From the NCBI GenBank assembly GCA_009785545.1, contig WQWD01000008.1:1-21530 (forward strand): a DNA stretch of 21,530 nt, read 5' to 3'. Origin of the DNA: Treponema sp. Its GTDB lineage: Bacteria; Spirochaetota; Spirochaetia; Treponematales; Breznakiellaceae. Positions 15,291-21,530 of the stretch are shown here, piece after piece; position 1 is the stretch's first letter, and each line of letters starts with the position of its first letter. The notes beneath the pieces were generated by a model. The model was not told where the DNA came from, did no database searches, and saw only the letters and a program-made list of their open reading frames with translations. The translations under genes and the position numbers were made by a program.

Positions 15291-16013
15291 TCCCGCTGCC
15301 AGCAGCCATATTCCCGGAATAAACACAGCAGGGATAAGGTTAGCCACTTTTATTTCTTTTATCCCCAAAAAGTTCAAACCAATCCCCGCAACAACAAGGC
15401 TGCCTGTGGCGGACATTTCACGAACAATGTCATCTGTTAAAAATCCGCTGATTGCCTGAGAGGCAATAGTGATCGTTCCCTGATAAATCAACACTGACAA
15501 CGCCGAAAAAGCAACTCCAATTCCCATCGATGCGCCGAATACAAGGGATATAGTGCCGTCAATAACTGACTTAGCAAACAACATTTCATGATTCCCTTGA
15601 AGCCCGCTTTGCATTGCCCCGATAATTGCCATCGATCCTGTGCAGTAAAGAATACTCGCTGACACAAAACCTTTTGAAAAACTGTGGCTGTGATTTTTTG
15701 TTTTATTTGATTCAATTTGGACTTCTGTATTAATTCCAAGTTTTTGTTCTATCCATTTTCCAAAATGGTTCATCCATTTATCGATATTTATCAGTTCACC
15801 TAAAATAGCACCTATCACAATACTCATTATCAAGAGTAAAATATTTTCATTTTGAAGAGCACCTTTTATTCCTACAAAAAAAATTGCCAACCCAAGTGCT
15901 TTTTTGATATGGTCTTCAAAACGTTGAGGGATTCTCTTTAGTAAAAAACAGCCAACAAGCGAGCAGATAACAATAGTTATAGCGTTTACAAATGTTCCCA
16001 GTAGTCCAAACAT
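15282..16013 (-). CDS. DUF554 family membrane protein
   Basis: Polytopic inner-membrane protein of 243 residues with about six to seven hydrophobic segments. MFGLLGTFVNAITIVICSL at the start, LGLAIFFVGIKGAL, ILYCTGSMAIIGAMQSGLQG in the middle, and VAGIGLNFLGI with NLIPAVFIPG near the end match the YdfK/DUF554 family, whose transport role is unproven. The start is taken as ATG at 16013; a GTG at 16028 would place the predicted -10 element inside the gene. No Shine-Dalgarno is visible at either. The end overlaps the convergent kinase gene. Confidence 0.88.
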   Translation of the reverse strand: MFGLLGTFVNAITIVICSLVGCFLLKRIPQRFEDHIKKALGLAIFFVGIKGALQNENILLLIMSIVIGAILGELINIDKWMNHFGKWIEQKLGINTEVQIESNKTKNHSHSFSKGFVSASILYCTGSMAIIGAMQSGLQGNHEMLFAKSVIDGTISLVFGASMGIGVAFSALSVLIYQGTITIASQAISGFLTDDIVREMSATGSLVVAGIGLNFLGIKEIKVANLIPAVFIPGIWLLAAGLF

Positions 16014-16018
16014 GATAG

Positions 16019-16048
16019 ATTGTATCACAATGGACAGGTATCATTCAA
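16019..16048 (-). promoter_or_regulatory. Candidate promoter of the DUF554 gene
   Basis: On the minus strand, TTGAAT (16048-16043), 18 bp, TACAAT (16024-16019). The -10 element ends only five bases before the ATG, implying a leaderless transcript. Confidence 0.45.
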
Positions 16049-16061
16049 TGTCTATGAAAAA

Positions 16062-16610
16062 TTACCTAACGGTATGTCCGCCCAAAAATACTTCAAACTC
16101 ATCTTCGTGAACAATTCTTCCTGTTACAATATTGGTTAATCTTAGTATGTTTCTGCCGGGCATTCCGGGTCCTTTTACAAAAGAAAGCTGATATTTTCCG
16201 CCGGCTTCCAAAGGAGGAGAGACAAATTCTACGCTGGTATCTACGTTTCTTGTTAATGCACTTACATCGGATACAATGCCGGCTATTTCTCCAATCAAGC
16301 CGAAACCTTCAACCCTGGGAGTCGTCTCCCTGTATATAACACGAACTATCATTCTAAGTTCTCTATCTGAAGGGAAAATAATGGGATCCCAATGCGTCCT
16401 GCTTTCGCTTCTTGGAAGTCTTCTGCCTTCAAAAGAAACCAATGCTACGCTTGGCTGATTGTCACGGTTTGTTGTTAAGAATCCTACAGAAGAAGCGCCT
16501 TGTCCATCAAGTAAAAAAGAAAATTCTACCGGACTTGTAGCGCATCCGACAAAAAAGACCACAGCAAAAAAAACTGAAATAATCAGATATTTGTTAAAAC
16601 GTAATTTCAT
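16062..16610 (-). CDS. Lipoprotein of unknown function
   Basis: I do not recognise the family. The 182-residue product has a signal peptide ending FFVGC (Cys23), a lipobox, so it should be a lipoprotein. The mature part begins TSPVEFSFLLDGQGASSVGF and has predicted beta-rich stretches (ELRMIVRVIYRE, GKYQLSFVKG, ILRLTNIVTGRIVHEDEFEVFL) suggesting an Ig- or lipocalin-like sandwich; this is a reading of pattern only. AGGAG (plus-strand ctcct at 16618-16622) precedes the ATG. It lies between the DUF554 and ThuA-like genes and has its own promoter. Confidence 0.8.
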   Translation of the reverse strand: MKLRFNKYLIISVFFAVVFFVGCATSPVEFSFLLDGQGASSVGFLTTNRDNQPSVALVSFEGRRLPRSESRTHWDPIIFPSDRELRMIVRVIYRETTPRVEGFGLIGEIAGIVSDVSALTRNVDTSVEFVSPPLEAGGKYQLSFVKGPGMPGRNILRLTNIVTGRIVHEDEFEVFLGGHTVR

Positions 16611-16628
16611 TAACTAACTCCTATGTAT

Positions 16629-16657
16629 ATAATATCTCATTTGTTAATATTATTCAA
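16629..16657 (-). promoter_or_regulatory. Promoter of the unknown lipoprotein
   Basis: Minus-strand TTGAAT (16657-16652), 17 bp, TATTAT (16634-16629). Transcription would start near 16622, just at the Shine-Dalgarno. The -35 element overlaps the end of the ThuA-like gene. Confidence 0.55.
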
Positions 16658-17345
16658 CATTGTGATTGTGAATACCTGCCCACTCAAGCGCGTTAGCCAG
16701 CAGCCGTTGGAATTGCACGTTATGCCACACTTCGAGTGTGTGACCTGGGGTAAGAGCGCAAACACGCCCTTTCCCTTGATTCCGCACATATCCTGCTGTG
16801 TGGATTGCCTCAGGTGCGTTGTAGTACGAGTCTTCCTGATATTTTGTTTCATCACCTTGCGCAGGAGAGTATGACGCGAGCAGAATATCGGCGTCATCGG
16901 TGATAATTTCAATTTTATAATGCTCATCAGGTTCACGAAAAAGGCTGACCCCTTCGGTAACAGGGTGAGGTTTTAACGGTTGGACAGTTACGGGAGAAGC
17001 GTTTGGGTGACCAAGAAAACGGCAGCCGACTAAATGATCGAGCATTGTTGTATTTTTGCCGGGAACAACACCGCTGTGTACAGCTACAAGCCCGCCTCCG
17101 TTTTCAACGTAATCGATAAACGCTTTTTGAATAGCTTCCGTTTTCCATGGCTGCCTGTCGGCTTGTGAAATGTCGTCCATCTTTGAAATAAGAACAACAG
17201 GATATTGGCTTAACATTTCCGGCGAGAAATCATTTGCATTTGAAATTATGTCAAAGGCAAACCCATTCTGTTTAAGCGGACTAATCCCTTCAATGACAAC
17301 ATTACCGGGATGCCAATAATCATCGCACAATAATAATACACGCAT
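16650..17345 (-). CDS. ThuA-domain protein (second copy in window)
   Basis: A 231-residue soluble protein with the ThuA fold. Visible features are MRVLLLCDDYWHPGN, the acidic/aliphatic strand YPVVLISKMDD, NGGGLVAVHSGV (the loop matching the nucleophile elbow of amidotransferases, with Ser in place of Cys), GHPNASPVTV, HPVTEGV and the closing TPGHTLEVWHN with NALEWAG. It differs strongly from the ThuA-like protein at 9146, so it is not a recent duplicate. AAAGGA precedes the ATG. Upstream lies the 44-bp TTGTACAA palindrome, placed where a repressor would act. A sugar-related role is inferred from the family. Confidence 0.88.
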   Translation of the reverse strand: MRVLLLCDDYWHPGNVVIEGISPLKQNGFAFDIISNANDFSPEMLSQYPVVLISKMDDISQADRQPWKTEAIQKAFIDYVENGGGLVAVHSGVVPGKNTTMLDHLVGCRFLGHPNASPVTVQPLKPHPVTEGVSLFREPDEHYKIEIITDDADILLASYSPAQGDETKYQEDSYYNAPEAIHTAGYVRNQGKGRVCALTPGHTLEVWHNVQFQRLLANALEWAGIHNHNVE

Positions 17346-17364
17346 AGTTATAGTCCTTTAATTT

Positions 17365-17408
17365 TACTTATTGTACAAGGAATTGAATAATTCTTTGTAC
17401 AATAAGTA
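17365..17408. promoter_or_regulatory. 44-bp near-perfect palindrome with two TTGTACAA boxes
   Basis: Arms 17365-17384 and 17389-17408 are complementary at 19 of 20 positions around a 4-bp centre. Each arm carries TTGTACAA (17371-17378 and 17395-17402), itself palindromic; centres are 24 bp apart. It is 20 bp upstream of the ThuA-like start and about 80 bp before serS. A minus-strand promoter TTGTAA-17 bp-AATTAT would be covered by it. No T-tract follows, so an operator is more likely than a terminator. Confidence 0.6.
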
Positions 17409-17422
17409 TTTACAATCGGAAA

Positions 17423-17449
17423 TAGTCAATTAATAAAATTAATTGACTA
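17423..17449. promoter_or_regulatory. 27-bp perfect inverted repeat upstream of serS
   Basis: TAGTCAATTAAT (17423-17434) and ATTAATTGACTA (17438-17449) are perfect complements around AAA. It contains TTGACT on both strands and abuts TATAAT (17448-17453), so it may combine promoter elements for the divergent genes or bind a regulator. There is no T-tract. Confidence 0.4.
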
Positions 17450-17490
17450 TAATACTAGCCTATTACATCAATCTTTGCTACAATGGTTTT

Positions 17491-18792
17491 ATGTTAGACT
17501 ATAAATTTATTACCGATAACCTTGATGCTGTAAAAGCAAACATAAAAAATCGTTTTATGAAAGCCGATGCTGAGGCAGCCGCCAATCTTTACGGCAAACG
17601 AACAGAACTTACAACGAATCTTCAGGCGCTTCAGCAGAAACGGAATACAAATGCCGACGCCATGAAAAGCAAAACTCTTACAACTGACGAACGCTCAACA
17701 CTTATCGAAGAGGGAAAAAAATTAAAAGAAGAAATTGCCGCCGCAGAAGCGCAGTTGACTGCCGTAGAAGAAGAACTTTTAATCGAAGCTCGCAAAATAC
17801 CGAACATGGCTCACCCTGACGCTCCGCTTGGAAAAGAAGATAAAGATAACTTTGAAATAAAGAGGGTGGGGGAGATTCCCAAATTTGATTTTGAACCTGC
17901 CGACCATGTAAAACTGGGGCAAGACCTCGATATAATTGATTTTGATTCCGCCACAAAGGTGTCAGGCACAAAGTTTTATTACCTGAAAAACGAAGGGGTT
18001 TTTTTGGAGCTGGGTCTTATCCGTTATGCATTAGATATTCTGCAAAAAAAAGGTTTTACGCCGTTTATCACTCCGGACATTGCCCGTGAAGAAATCCTTG
18101 AAGGTATTGGTTTTAATCCGCGCGGAGATGAATCTAATGTTTACACACTGAAAGACGAGGGTACTTGCCTTGTCGGCACTGCCGAAATAACTTTGGGCGG
18201 TTATTATTCCAACACAATACTAACAAGAGACAAACTGCCTCTGCGTATGGCAGGACTTTCTCATTGTTTCAGGCGGGAAGCAGGAGCGGCAGGTCAGTTT
18301 TCCAAAGGTTTGTATCGTGTCCACCAATTCACAAAACTTGAAATGTTTGTTTTCTGTCTGCCCGAAGAATCAGATCGATTTCACGAAGAGCTTCGCTTAA
18401 TAGAAGAAGAAATTTTCTCAACCCTTGGTATTCCCTTCCGTGTAGTTGATACCTGCACAGGTGATTTGGGCGCTCCCGCTTATCGCAAGTGGGATTTAGA
18501 GGCATGGATGCCTGGGAGGGCAAGCCCGGATTGCAGTGAAAGCGGCTGGGGCGAAGTTACTTCTACGTCAAATTGTACCGATTATCAGGCTCGCCGCTTG
18601 AATATCCGCTTTAAGGATTCTGACGGCAAAAATAAATTTGTTCATATGCTTAACGGAACAGCGATTGCAATTTCCCGAGCCATCATTGCCATTTTAGAAA
18701 ACTTTCAGATGGAAGATGGTTCTGTAAAAATTCCGAAGGCACTTGTCCCGTATTGCGGTTTTGACGTAATCAACAAAAAGCAATCAGACTAA
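17491..18792 (+). CDS. serS: Seryl-tRNA synthetase
   Basis: Class II synthetase of 433 residues that charges tRNA-Ser with serine (and tRNA-Sec where present). The N-terminal tRNA-binding coiled coil spans about 28-105 (rich in Glu, Lys and Ala). Catalytic features are the TAE serine loop (Thr230, Glu232), motif 2 FRREAGAAGQ with Arg261, and motif 3 NGTAIAISRAI with Arg396. The start is the ATG at 17491 (MLDYKFITDN), the canonical N-terminus; an in-frame TTG 48 nt upstream adds unrelated residues and overlaps the promoter region. No good Shine-Dalgarno is seen; TACAAT at 17479-17484 would start the transcript close to the A of the ATG. The stop overlaps the convergent PEGA gene by 4 nt. Confidence 0.97.
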   Translation: MLDYKFITDNLDAVKANIKNRFMKADAEAAANLYGKRTELTTNLQALQQKRNTNADAMKSKTLTTDERSTLIEEGKKLKEEIAAAEAQLTAVEEELLIEARKIPNMAHPDAPLGKEDKDNFEIKRVGEIPKFDFEPADHVKLGQDLDIIDFDSATKVSGTKFYYLKNEGVFLELGLIRYALDILQKKGFTPFITPDIAREEILEGIGFNPRGDESNVYTLKDEGTCLVGTAEITLGGYYSNTILTRDKLPLRMAGLSHCFRREAGAAGQFSKGLYRVHQFTKLEMFVFCLPEESDRFHEELRLIEEEIFSTLGIPFRVVDTCTGDLGAPAYRKWDLEAWMPGRASPDCSESGWGEVTSTSNCTDYQARRLNIRFKDSDGKNKFVHMLNGTAIAISRAIIAILENFQMEDGSVKIPKALVPYCGFDVINKKQSD

Positions 18793-20465
18793 TTGATTAT
18801 CCCGATCCTCAGTCCGGCGTAAGCTCCTGTAAATTGTTCTTGATGTATAAGCCCTCCGACTAATGAAAAAACAAGGTTGGAGGGTGGTGGGAAAAAATGG
18901 ATTTCTGCGCCTGTCAAAAATCTTGTGTTTAAAATATTTTCTGAAAAATCCAATTCGTATCTTGCTGAAACACCGATGTTTATTTGGTTTGCCCGGAAAA
19001 GAATACCCGTAGAAAACAGCAATGTCGGCATAAAATCAGCGCTGCTTCGCCAAAAAAGAGCAGGGCAAAAAACTATAGAAAAATTTGTTAATTCCAGCGA
19101 GAGCGGTGCGTGTAATCCCAGCCCGCCTCCCGGGCTTGAAGGAAATTCTCCGTTTGTACCGGCCCATGCGTAAGAAATGCCTCCGGCAAAAGACAACGGA
19201 GTATTATTGTTATTGGGGAAGTTGTACTTTATCGAAGCTGAAAGACCAAAGCCGGTTTCATTATCGGGATAAGGGATTATATTAAGCGCTGCCGCTAATT
19301 CCAATCGATTAAACGGTGATACCCGTGCATTGAGTTTGAACGGAAAACCAAGTGTGCTTTCGTTGTTTTGCGTACCGTCATTTATATCATCACTGGTGTG
19401 TGTTATTAAAAAATTACCGGCGTGTACACCAATATCAAACTGAAAACTGCCTCGAGGAAGTACATGAGGCGTAGGTGAAAATTTCAATCCTGAAACACCT
19501 GTGTCAGAAGATAATGGAATAATAATGGCGGAATAATCTATTATGGTTTCCAGTCTTAATGTTACGGGCTGCATACCTTGTTCCTGCTGCGTTAGGTGCA
19601 AAGGTGTCTCCAAAGGAGAGGCTTCTATCAATACTGTGTAAATTCCCTGAGGCAAAGGGTTTCCATGTAAATCTCTGCCGTTCCATGTTATCTGCTGCTG
19701 AGGTGTTTCAAAAACATCAAGATAATTTTGAAACACCACTTCATTTTCGTTATTCAAAATTGTAATAGTGCCTGTACCGGGAGCGGTTACTTCAAAACGA
19801 TAAACTGTAATACCAAGGTTATTTGGATTAAGCGGGTTAAACCGCCTTCGGTTTTGGGCGGCGTTTCCCATTCTGAAAATAGCCGGTCTCATTATAATAT
19901 TTTCGTGAGTCGTGATATGCTCATCAACAAAAATAGTTACTACAGAATCATCCCATCCAAAAGCCCTGGTTCTTATTGTATTAAAACCCACAGGCAGGCT
20001 TAAAATAACCTGATTGTCATCCGGGACGGGAATGTCCGATAAAAAATGACCCAGAGCACTTGTATTGATTCTCGGGTTTAACGGAGCTGAATAAGAGCTG
20101 CCCGCCTCTCTTTGAATATAGACAAAAACAATGCCGCGCAATTCTTCCATTTGGATTGAGACAATAAGACTGCTGGTTCCGGTTAAAAGTACATTAAAAT
20201 CACGTTCCCTGTATCCTTCTCTTGTTAGTCTGATATTGTGTTCTCTAAAAACTGTTTGTTCTAAAACCAAAGGAGTAAGCCCTCTATAAGCTCCGTCAAT
20301 GTAAACTCTCACCCCTGTCGGATTTGTATGGATTTCAAGCCGCCTGCCGGAGGCAACTTCTTCAAAATGGTCGCCGATAATATTTTGCGGATTTCGGGCG
20401 AAAAGCGTGTTTGGCAGCATGAAAAGAGCGATTAGAAATGTAATTGTTAACAGCGATTTTATCAT
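18789..20465 (-). CDS. Exported PEGA/FlgD-like protein with C-terminal beta-barrel-like region
   Basis: A 558-residue exported protein typical of treponemal envelopes. A signal peptide covers about 1-23 (ending TLFA). Residues about 41-95 form a PEGA domain (TNPTGVRVYIDGAYRGLTPL), thought to bind surface polymers. Residues about 218-300 match a FlgD-type Ig-like repeat: TITILNNENEVVF, then TWNGRDLHGNPLPQGIYTVL. From about 330 to the end, alternating amphipathic strands (PFKLNARVSPFNRLELAAAL, GFGLSASIKYNF, GAYAGLRIGI) look like an outer-membrane barrel of about eight to twelve strands. The ATG at 20465 has no strong Shine-Dalgarno. It is divergent from the glucosaminidase lipoprotein gene; a shared role in envelope structure is possible but unproven. 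Confidence 0.85.
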   Translation of the reverse strand: MIKSLLTITFLIALFMLPNTLFARNPQNIIGDHFEEVASGRRLEIHTNPTGVRVYIDGAYRGLTPLVLEQTVFREHNIRLTREGYRERDFNVLLTGTSSLIVSIQMEELRGIVFVYIQREAGSSYSAPLNPRINTSALGHFLSDIPVPDDNQVILSLPVGFNTIRTRAFGWDDSVVTIFVDEHITTHENIIMRPAIFRMGNAAQNRRRFNPLNPNNLGITVYRFEVTAPGTGTITILNNENEVVFQNYLDVFETPQQQITWNGRDLHGNPLPQGIYTVLIEASPLETPLHLTQQEQGMQPVTLRLETIIDYSAIIIPLSSDTGVSGLKFSPTPHVLPRGSFQFDIGVHAGNFLITHTSDDINDGTQNNESTLGFPFKLNARVSPFNRLELAAALNIIPYPDNETGFGLSASIKYNFPNNNNTPLSFAGGISYAWAGTNGEFPSSPGGGLGLHAPLSLELTNFSIVFCPALFWRSSADFMPTLLFSTGILFRANQINIGVSARYELDFSENILNTRFLTGAEIHFFPPPSNLVFSLVGGLIHQEQFTGAYAGLRIGIIN

Positions 20466-20531
20466 TATTTTATTCTAACATATATTTTGTTTTTCGTGTA
20501 TGCTTTTAACTTTGACAATCTTTTGTATAAA

Positions 20532-20572
20532 ATATGGGTTGAGTATGCGCAGCACTTTACCGAGAATCAAAA
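20532..20572 (+). repeat. Leader repeat, copy 2
   Basis: It matches 209-249 at 35 of 41 positions, with TATAAAAT directly upstream. Here the peptide reading (LSMRSTLPR) ends at a TAA rather than running into the next gene. Confidence 0.7.
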
Positions 20573-20586
20573 TTTGCCGAAAATAA
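20539..20586 (+). CDS. Candidate short leader peptide
   Basis: A 15-codon reading from TTG 20539 (13 codons from ATG 20545) giving MRSTLPRIKICRK. It ends at 20586, three bases before the ATG of the glucosaminidase gene, which lacks a Shine-Dalgarno of its own. Coupling of translation is therefore possible. TGGG precedes the start weakly. The peptide resembles the N-terminal extension of the acetyltransferase reading at 216, which supports translation or a common origin. No function known. Confidence 0.35.
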   Translation: MSMRSTLPRIKICRK

Positions 20587-20589
20587 TAC

Positions 20590-21246
20590 ATGAAAACATT
20601 AATTTTCCCTATTTCATTGTTGATTTTTGTGGTTTTGCCGTTTATTTCCTGCGCCGTAGTTCCATCCGGGCGGATTGATCCTGTAACCCCCGAACCTTTA
20701 CCTCCCGGAGTTATTCTCGTAAGGCCTGCGGTTCCTTCATATATTATGAGTGTGGGCATGGTAAGCGCAGAAAATATGGCACTTTTCCTTTTACAAAACA
20801 ACCCAAGTCTCGACCCTGCTTTTGCCTATGAGATTTCGGTTATTTACACCGAAGAAGCCGCGTTTGAGGGAGTAAACCATGACATTGCTTTTGTTCAAAT
20901 GATTCTTGAGACAGGTTTTCTGCGGTTTGGAGGAGATGTCCGCCCTGAGCAAAATAACTTTGGAGGGCTTGGAGCGATTGGAGGCGGAGAGCCGGGTCTG
21001 GCGTTCGAGAGCACTCGAATTGGAGTGCGTGCTCAAGTTCAACACTTAAAAGCATACGGCTGTGTCGAGCCTCTCAATGGCGAGCTGGTTATGCCTCTTA
21101 ACGGCCCTCCGCGTTTCAGGTTTGTGCGCAGGGGCATTGCTCCTACATTTGACGGGCTGACCGGCACATGGGCTATGGATCCGTATTATGCTGATAAGAT
21201 TAGGGCGATCTTAGAGCGGCTTTATGAGTTTTCTTTTGGGGCTTAG
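20590..21246 (+). CDS. Lipoprotein with glucosaminidase (GH73-type) domain
   Basis: A 218-residue lipoprotein: the signal peptide ends LPFISC (Cys21), followed by a Pro-rich linker. The rest is a mannosyl-glycoprotein endo-beta-N-acetylglucosaminidase-like domain: IYTEEAAFEGVNHDIAFVQM, then the catalytic Glu107 in LETGFL, NNFGGLGAIGG and GVRAQVQHLKAYG. It should cleave the glycan strand of peptidoglycan in the periplasm, for growth, remodelling or insertion of envelope machinery. It is preceded by the leader repeat and a candidate leader peptide. A 15-bp hairpin lies 36 nt after the stop. The family assignment is firm; the cellular role is not. Confidence 0.92.
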   Translation: MKTLIFPISLLIFVVLPFISCAVVPSGRIDPVTPEPLPPGVILVRPAVPSYIMSVGMVSAENMALFLLQNNPSLDPAFAYEISVIYTEEAAFEGVNHDIAFVQMILETGFLRFGGDVRPEQNNFGGLGAIGGGEPGLAFESTRIGVRAQVQHLKAYGCVEPLNGELVMPLNGPPRFRFVRRGIAPTFDGLTGTWAMDPYYADKIRAILERLYEFSFGA

Positions 21247-21282
21247 CCGCCGATAGTTACTGTTGATGATGGTTTAATTGCG

Positions 21283-21322
21283 ATTCTATGGTGTACTGTT
21301 TTTTACGAGTACACCATAGAAT
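21283..21322 (+). terminator. Perfect 15-bp hairpin, probable terminator
   Basis: ATTCTATGGTGTACT (21283-21297) and its exact complement (21308-21322) enclose a 10-nt loop. Only a weak T-rich stretch (ATTTGTTGTTG) follows. It may end the glucosaminidase transcript or mark the border of the hsdS region. Confidence 0.5.
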
Positions 21323-21396
21323 ATTTGTTGTTGTGCTGTCTCCAAGCTGGTTGTTGATGTTCCATCCCCAAGCTCAAAGCTCCCCGTTCGTGTTGA

Positions 21397-21530
21397 CGGC
21401 TAATTGTATTTACTGACGCTTGGGAGCAGCGTACATTGGGGGATGTTGTCAAAGTTAATTCAGGAAGAGATTATAAACATCTTAATCATGGTAATATTCC
21501 TGTTTATGGAACGGGCGGTTATATCTTAAG
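21397..21530 (+). CDS. hsdS: Partial HsdS-like type I restriction specificity subunit, probably 5'-truncated
   Basis: The reading FTDAWEQRTLGDVV, continuing through GRDYKHL and IPVYGTGGYI to the window edge, is the conserved start of an HsdS target-recognition domain. HsdS sets the DNA target of type I restriction-modification enzymes. No ATG is available: a TGA at 21394-21396 stops the frame just upstream. The same frame before it gives IPKLKAPRSC, resembling the run that usually precedes FTDxWEQR, so a decayed or rearranged 5' end is likely. A TTG at 21436 with GGGAG nine bases before it is the only possible start. This could be a silent cassette of a shuffling hsdS locus; the rest lies outside. 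Confidence 0.7.

Noticed and set aside
1..21530. CRISPR arrays, prophage or conjugative genes, rRNA
   Set aside because: No regularly spaced repeats, integrase, capsid, transfer or rRNA sequences were seen.

Overview
The window reads as a chromosomal segment of a spirochaete close to Treponema, possibly a gut treponeme. The pointers are lipoprotein signal peptides with loose lipoboxes (FGSC, FVGC, FISC), a PEGA/FlgD-like/beta-barrel surface protein, a glucosaminidase lipoprotein, a FIST protein next to a soluble hybrid histidine kinase, moderate-to-low GC and TTG starts behind good Shine-Dalgarno sequences. Genus is an inference; nothing here is a species marker.

Layout. 1-179 (minus): 5' end of an exported endonuclease/exonuclease/phosphatase-like lipoprotein. 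300-1103: GNAT acetyltransferase, preceded by a short repeated leader sequence. 1205-1675: bacteriohemerythrin. 1812-9889: the main metabolic operon, six genes on one strand with gaps of about 7-60 nt: GntR/LacI-type repressor, two CUT1-type sugar permeases, a MAN2C1-like GH38 alpha-mannosidase, a Gfo/Idh/MocA oxidoreductase and a ThuA-like protein. 9930-11225: an Lnb/DUF4105-type membrane protein. 11226-11914 has no protein gene that I can support. It holds a strong terminator, a tRNA-Asn(GTT) with its own promoter and terminator, and two structured palindromic elements flanking the tRNA. 11915-15290: FIST sensor protein and hybrid histidine kinase. 15282-17345 (minus): DUF554 membrane protein, a lipoprotein of unknown function and a second ThuA-like protein. 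17491-18792: serS. 18789-20465 (minus): PEGA-domain surface protein. 20590-21246: glucosaminidase lipoprotein. 21397-21530: start of a broken or partial type I restriction specificity (hsdS) sequence running off the window.

How the genes work together. The 1.8-9.9 kb operon looks like uptake and breakdown of an alpha-mannoside: the permeases import an oligosaccharide, GH38 removes mannose, and the oxidoreductase plus ThuA pair suggests an oxidative (3-keto sugar) step of the kind proposed for ThuAB. No substrate-binding protein or ATPase is encoded here, so both must come from elsewhere. The FIST protein and kinase form a plausible ligand-sensing signalling pair. The most unusual non-coding features are the two palindromic elements around tRNA-Asn, whose loops are conserved while the stems differ yet stay paired; a 44-bp near-perfect palindrome carrying two TTGTACAA boxes between the second thuA-like gene and serS; and a repeated short peptide-coding leader upstream of two unrelated genes.
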